From: Zobellella iuensis
GTDB lineage: Bacteria; Pseudomonadota; Gammaproteobacteria; Enterobacterales; Aeromonadaceae
NCBI RefSeq assembly: GCF_016746085.1
Contig: NZ_JAERTZ010000026.1
Span: 186,001 to 250,000, forward strand
Direction of reading: 5' to 3'
Length of the DNA stretch: 64,000 nucleotides
Below, piece by piece: positions 60,251-64,000 of the stretch. Under the pieces are notes generated by a model. It was not told where the DNA came from. It was given only the letters and a program-made list of their open reading frames with translations, and ran no database searches. How positions within the stretch are numbered: position 1 is the first letter of the stretch; each line of letters opens with the position of its first letter. The position numbers and the translations under genes are program-made.

Positions 60251-61759
60251 TCAGGATTTTTTCTTGATGAACTTCATCAACCGCTTGCGCTTGCGCAACT
60301 GCGTGTCGGTCAGCTTGTTCTTGAGGCCGGCGTAAGGGTTGTCTCCTTCCTGGAACTCCACCCGGATGGGGGTACCCATGATCTGCAGGGAGCGACGGAA
60401 ATAGTTGATCAGGTAACGCTTGTAGGAGTCGGGCAGATCCTTGACCTGGTTACCATGCACGATAATCCGGGGCGGATTGTAACCACCGGCATGGGCATAC
60501 TTGAGCTTGACCCGGCGGCCGCGCACCAGCGGCGGCTGGTGATCGTCCTGGGCCATCTGCATGATGCGGGTCAGCATGGAGGTGCTCACCCGCTTGGTGG
60601 CGGACTGGTAGGCCTCGACCACGGAGCCGAACAGGTTACCCACGCCACTGCCGTGCAGGGCAGAGATAAAGTGCAGGCGGGCAAAGTCGATAAAGCCCAG
60701 GCGCCGGTCCAGCTCGCGCTTGATATCGTCTTTCACGTCCTGGCTCAGGCCGTCCCACTTGTTGACCGCAACGACGATGCTGCGGCCGGCGTTGAGGACG
60801 AAGCCGAGCAGGCTCAGATCCTGATCGGAAATGCCTTCCCGCGCATCCAGTACCAGCAGTACCACGTTGGCATCTTCGATGGCCTTGAGGGTCTTGATCA
60901 CCGAGAATTTTTCTACGGTCTCATGGACCTTGCCGCGACGGCGCACCCCGGCGGTATCGATCAGGATAAAGTCCCGCTCATCCCGCTGCATGGGGATATA
61001 GATGGAGTCGCGGGTGGTGCCGGGCATATCGTACACCACCACCCTCTCCTCACCCAGGATGCGGTTGGTAAGGGTAGACTTGCCGACATTGGGCCGTCCT
61101 ACTATGGCCAGCTTGATCGGCAGATCCTCGAACGGCACCGCCTCTTCTTCCTCGAGCCTGTCCATGGCTTCCATCGCGTCGGCGAGGCCCAGCTCGTCGA
61201 AATCGAACTCCTCATCCGGCTGTTCGTCCGCTTCGCTTTCAGCCTCATGACGCGTCGCGTTCAGCGCCTCGAGTTGCGGTGCCAGCGCCGTTTCCAGCAG
61301 GCTCAGCACACCACGGCCGTGGGCGGCAGCAATCTGATAGATGTCGCCCAGGCCCAGCAGGTAAAACTCGCTCACCGCCGAGTCCGCGTCGATGCCGTCG
61401 GTCTTGTTGGCCACCAGCAGGGTCTGCTTCTCGCAGCGACGCAGGTGATGGGCGATGGCTTCATCGGCCACCGTCAGGCCGGCCCGGGCATCCACCATGA
61501 ACAGCACCACATCGGCTTCGTCGATGGCCGCCAGGGACTGCTCGGCCATCTTCAGTTCTATGCCTTCTTCACTGCCATCGATACCGCCGGTATCGACCAC
61601 GATGAACTCCAGCTCCCCTATCTTGGCCTGGCCATATTTACGGTCACGGGTCAGACCGGGAAAATCCGCCACCAGGGCATCCCGGGTCCGGGTCAGTCGG
61701 TTAAACAGGGTGGATTTACCCACATTGGGGCGGCCCACCAGAGCCACTACAGGCATCAT
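60251..61759 (-). CDS. der: GTPase Der (EngA)
   Basis: Essential double GTPase for 50S subunit assembly. From the first of two adjacent ATGs (61759, GGAG 9 bases ahead) it has 502 residues (E. coli 490). Both G domains are complete: G1 [17 protein letters not shown] and [18 protein letters not shown]3 DTGGI and DTAGV, G4 NKTD and NKWD; the acidic linker (about 165-200, rich in Glu/Asp) joins them and a KH-like domain with [17 protein letters not shown] ends the protein. Downstream of bamB as in E. coli. Confidence 0.98.
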   Translation of the reverse strand: MMPVVALVGRPNVGKSTLFNRLTRTRDALVADFPGLTRDRKYGQAKIGELEFIVVDTGGIDGSEEGIELKMAEQSLAAIDEADVVLFMVDARAGLTVADEAIAHHLRRCEKQTLLVANKTDGIDADSAVSEFYLLGLGDIYQIAAAHGRGVLSLLETALAPQLEALNATRHEAESEADEQPDEEFDFDELGLADAMEAMDRLEEEEAVPFEDLPIKLAIVGRPNVGKSTLTNRILGEERVVVYDMPGTTRDSIYIPMQRDERDFILIDTAGVRRRGKVHETVEKFSVIKTLKAIEDANVVLLVLDAREGISDQDLSLLGFVLNAGRSIVVAVNKWDGLSQDVKDDIKRELDRRLGFIDFARLHFISALHGSGVGNLFGSVVEAYQSATKRVSTSMLTRIMQMAQDDHQPPLVRGRRVKLKYAHAGGYNPPRIIVHGNQVKDLPDSYKRYLINYFRRSLQIMGTPIRVEFQEGDNPYAGLKNKLTDTQLRKRKRLMKFIKKKS

Positions 61760-61785
61760 AAACACATTCTCCAAAAAACAATAAC

Positions 61786-61810
61786 GGCTCCTGATCCGGG
61801 ATCAGGAGCC
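61786..61810 (-). terminator. Hairpin between bamB and der
   Basis: Almost perfect dyad GGCTCCTGATCC / GGATCAGGAGCC. On the minus strand it is followed by GTTATTGTTTTTTGG, so it can end part of the hisS-yfgM-bamB transcript before der. Confidence 0.7.
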
Positions 61811-61833
61811 GGTGGTGCCGTTAGCCGCCGGGA

Positions 61834-63006
61834 TCAGGGCTGGCCGATGGCCACCAGATCACCGCTGCGACTTTGCACATAGAGGGTATCGCCGGCCACG
61901 ACGGGGGCCACATAGAGGCCCTTGCTGTCGATACGCTGCAACGACTTGAGCACACCGCTCTGCCGATCCAGCCAGTACAGGTAGCCCTCGCCATCGCCCA
62001 CCACCAGATAATCGCCGAATACGGCCGGAGCGGTCAGCTGGCGATTCTCCAGTTCGGTATTGGACCACAGCTCCATGCCGCTGCGGGCATCCACCGCAAA
62101 CAGATGGCTGCGGCTGTCACTGATATAAAGCTGGCGACCATCGGTGCTCAGATCCCGCGAGCCCTGGTATTGGCGCTTCCACAGTTCTTGTCCGGAAATC
62201 AGTTGATGGGCGGTCAGTTGGCCATTATAAGCGATAGCAAACAGGATATCGCCCAGAATCACCGGACGGGACGCCACATCCACCATCCGCTCCAGTTCGG
62301 TCGCTCCGCGGGGGCTGGCAATACGGGTATCGCGCACCGGCTGGCCATTGGCCAGCAGGGCAATGCCCAGGCGTCCGTCGGCGCGGCCATAGAGCACGGC
62401 GCCACCGGCGGTGACCGGCGTGGACATGCTGCGCAGGGTCAGGCTGGGTTGTTCATTGCGCAGCAACCACCGGGGCTCGCCGCTGTCCGAGTCCAGGGCC
62501 ACCAGGTTGCCGGCACTGGTATGCACCACCACCTTGCCTTCATCCACTGCCGGCGCCGCCAGCACCTCGCCGGGCACCTCCTGGGTCCAGAGCACCTCAC
62601 CGTCGGCCTGGGATACCGCATAGACGATACCGTTCTCGGAGCCGAAATAGAGGTTGCCGTAGGCGGCGCTCAGGCCGCCGGAAATCCGCGGGCTGCGCTG
62701 GTTTTTATTGATATCCAGCCTGTCCAGCCGGGTTTGCCACAGCCGCTTGCCGCCATTGCGGTCGTAGGCCGCCAGCACGCCGTCGCGGGAGGCGGCAAAG
62801 AGCCGCTCGCCTTCGGCCACGGGACGCAACTGGGAATAAAAATCGCCCACGCCCTTGCCGACCGAAGCCGACCAGCGAGGCTTGGCATTAAATGCATTGT
62901 TGATCTCGGGCAGCGGATTCGCCGGGGACACCACTTCCTGGCTGGAGCAGCCGACCAGTCCCAGCCCCAGCACCAGGGGCAGCATCCGGATAAGGTGTTT
63001 AGCCAT
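61834..63006 (-). CDS. bamB: Outer membrane protein assembly factor BamB
   Basis: Lipoprotein of the BAM complex that binds BamA POTRA domains. 390 residues: signal peptide with lipobox LGLVGCSSQE, then an eight-bladed beta-propeller of PQQ-like repeats (GKRLWQTRLD, GEVLWTQEVPG, SGEPRWLLR, GQELWKRQYQG, GMELWSNTELE). GAGGA precedes the ATG at 63006, which is 2 bases after yfgM. The protein acts with BamA, also encoded in this window at 5798. Confidence 0.97.
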   Translation of the reverse strand: MAKHLIRMLPLVLGLGLVGCSSQEVVSPANPLPEINNAFNAKPRWSASVGKGVGDFYSQLRPVAEGERLFAASRDGVLAAYDRNGGKRLWQTRLDRLDINKNQRSPRISGGLSAAYGNLYFGSENGIVYAVSQADGEVLWTQEVPGEVLAAPAVDEGKVVVHTSAGNLVALDSDSGEPRWLLRNEQPSLTLRSMSTPVTAGGAVLYGRADGRLGIALLANGQPVRDTRIASPRGATELERMVDVASRPVILGDILFAIAYNGQLTAHQLISGQELWKRQYQGSRDLSTDGRQLYISDSRSHLFAVDARSGMELWSNTELENRQLTAPAVFGDYLVVGDGEGYLYWLDRQSGVLKSLQRIDSKGLYVAPVVAGDTLYVQSRSGDLVAIGQP

Positions 63007-63008
63007 GA

Positions 63009-63653
63009 TTATTCCTCATCGCCCGCTTCAACGGATACCGCCAGATTATCGAGCTTGAGCTGCAGGCCGGGATTATCGCCGGGTCCACCGGCATCCAGCG
63101 CCGCCCGATAGGCATCACGGGCCGCGTCAGGACGCTCCTGGGCCAGGAAAAGATCGCCCTGAATTTCACTGCGCAGGGCCGCAAAGGCTTCCCCTGTCAC
63201 CTCATCGAGCCGGGCCTGGGCCGCCACCGGCTCGTTTTGGGCCAGCAGTACCCGGGCCAGCCGCAGGCGGATGGTGTCACCCAGGGCGGCGTCCTTGGTT
63301 CCTGCCAGGGCCAGTTCCAGCTGCTGCTGCGCCAGCGCCAGTTCGTTGGCCCTGACCGCTTCAGCGGCCAGCAACAACGCCGCCAGCTCGCCGTAGTTGT
63401 TGCCCTTGTGCTGCTCGACGAAAGCGCTCGCCTCGGCAAAAGCGGCACTGCCCTCGGCGGCCAGCCGCTGGCTGATTTGTTCGAAGGCCTCGGCCCCGGC
63501 CGAGCGGGTTTCGATCTGGTGGCTCTGGTAATAACGCCACCCGAACAGGCCTCCCAGGCCGATGACGGACCCCAGGATGATCGCCTTACCGTATTCCTGC
63601 CACCACCGTTTAAGGGCATCCAGTTGTTGTTCTTCGGTGTTGTAGATATCCAC
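63009..63653 (-). CDS. yfgM: YfgM, SecYEG-associated membrane-anchored TPR protein
   Basis: Ancillary protein of the Sec translocon working with PpiD. 214 residues: short cytosolic start (MDIYNTEEQQLDALKRWWQE), one membrane helix (about 24-42, AIILGSVIGLGGLFGWRYY) and an Ala/Leu-rich periplasmic TPR-like part. Start is a GTG at 63653 directly after the hisS stop, with GAGGGG ahead. The hisS-yfgM-bamB-der order is the usual one. Confidence 0.95.
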   Translation of the reverse strand: MDIYNTEEQQLDALKRWWQEYGKAIILGSVIGLGGLFGWRYYQSHQIETRSAGAEAFEQISQRLAAEGSAAFAEASAFVEQHKGNNYGELAALLLAAEAVRANELALAQQQLELALAGTKDAALGDTIRLRLARVLLAQNEPVAAQARLDEVTGEAFAALRSEIQGDLFLAQERPDAARDAYRAALDAGGPGDNPGLQLKLDNLAVSVEAGDEE

Positions 63654-64000
63654 TCAGATCCCCTCTTGCTTGAGCTTTGCCATGATGTCACCCTGCGTCA
63701 GGGTCTGCTGCTCGCCCTGACCGCGCAAATACTTCACCGTCACCTCGCCGCGGGCGACTTCCTCCTCGCCCAGGATCAGGGCGATGCTGGCACCGCTCTT
63801 GTCGGCACGCTTGAGTTGCTTCTTGAAGTTGCCGCCACCGCAATGGCTCATCACCCGCAGGCCGGGCAGCTCATCACGCAACCGCTCCGCCAGGGCAAAG
63901 CCCGCCGCCTGGGCGCCCTCGCCCGCCGCCGCCACATAGACGTCGGCCTGGGCCGGCTGCGGCTCCACCAGATCCAGGGTCTCCAGCAGCAGCACCAGCC
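63654..64000 (-). CDS. hisS: Histidyl-tRNA synthetase, C-terminal part (5' end outside window)
   Basis: About 115 C-terminal residues of the class II synthetase. The visible part is the anticodon-binding domain: [40 protein letters not shown] and [20 protein letters not shown] agree with E. coli HisS. The frame is open to the window edge. It heads the yfgM-bamB-der group. Confidence 0.95.
   Translation of the reverse strand, partial: LVLLLETLDLVEPQPAQADVYVAAAGEGAQAAGFALAERLRDELPGLRVMSHCGGGNFKKQLKRADKSGASIALILGEEEVARGEVTVKYLRGQGEQQTLTQGDIMAKLKQEGI

Overview
The window is a gene-dense, GC-rich piece of chromosome from a gammaproteobacterium. The proteins closely follow Escherichia coli orthologues in length and motifs, and several E. 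coli or gammaproteobacterial gene orders are kept: the uppS-cdsA-dxr-rseP-bamA-skp-lpxD-fabZ-lpxA-lpxB-rnhB-dnaE block, rpsB-tsf-pyrH-frr, icd/rluE-nudJ-mnmA-hflD-purB, and hisS-yfgM-bamB-der. FabV, GrxA, RadD, EmrD and RoxA together fit an Aeromonadales-type marine bacterium such as Oceanimonas or Zobellella; the genus is inference only. No tRNA or rRNA gene, prophage, insertion sequence with a transposase, or CRISPR array was seen.

Region by region. 1-16034 (minus strand): one long macromolecular-synthesis cluster running from rpsB (S2), tsf, pyrH and frr, through uppS, cdsA, dxr, rseP, bamA, skp, lpxD, fabZ, lpxA, lpxB and rnhB, to dnaE, which is cut by the window start. It joins translation, isoprenoid and phospholipid precursors, outer-membrane protein assembly and lipid A synthesis. 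16165-24366: map (divergent from rpsB), icd, then rluE-nudJ-mnmA-hflD-purB and roxA (ribosome and tRNA modification, purine synthesis). 24412-31760: GNAT acetyltransferase, pdxH, yfhL ferredoxin, emrD, a PagL-like lipid A deacylase, suhB, deaD, a broken ydiI-type thioesterase and a small GlsB/YeaQ-type membrane protein. 31969-40493: ydiJ, tyrS, rluF, an isoprenylcysteine-methyltransferase-like protein overlapping a SulP transporter, and a GST. 40741-48603: a REC-CheC protein paired with a PAS-GGDEF cyclase, a CigR/RcnB-like protein, a CHMI-type isomerase, fabV, radD, dacB, grxA. 48891-64000: alaA, clsA, a DUF1439-like protein, a PAS-GGDEF-EAL protein, purL, mltF, an unrecognised 49-residue basic protein, der, bamB, yfgM and the 3' part of hisS.

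Most of the window is core housekeeping. What stands out lies between the genes: four copies of a REP/BIME-like paired palindrome with GTAG heads, four copies of a second two-palindrome family, one mosaic link between the two families, and at least six arrays with a 7-bp period at gene ends, one of them a perfect 11-copy array. In the genes, the notable points are a thioesterase pseudogene with three separate lesions, an EAL domain that lacks key catalytic residues, a REC-CheC/diguanylate cyclase pair, a PagL-like enzyme that may lack its acidic triad residue, and the small basic protein with its own promoter and ribosome binding site. I found no clear new defence or biosynthetic system.
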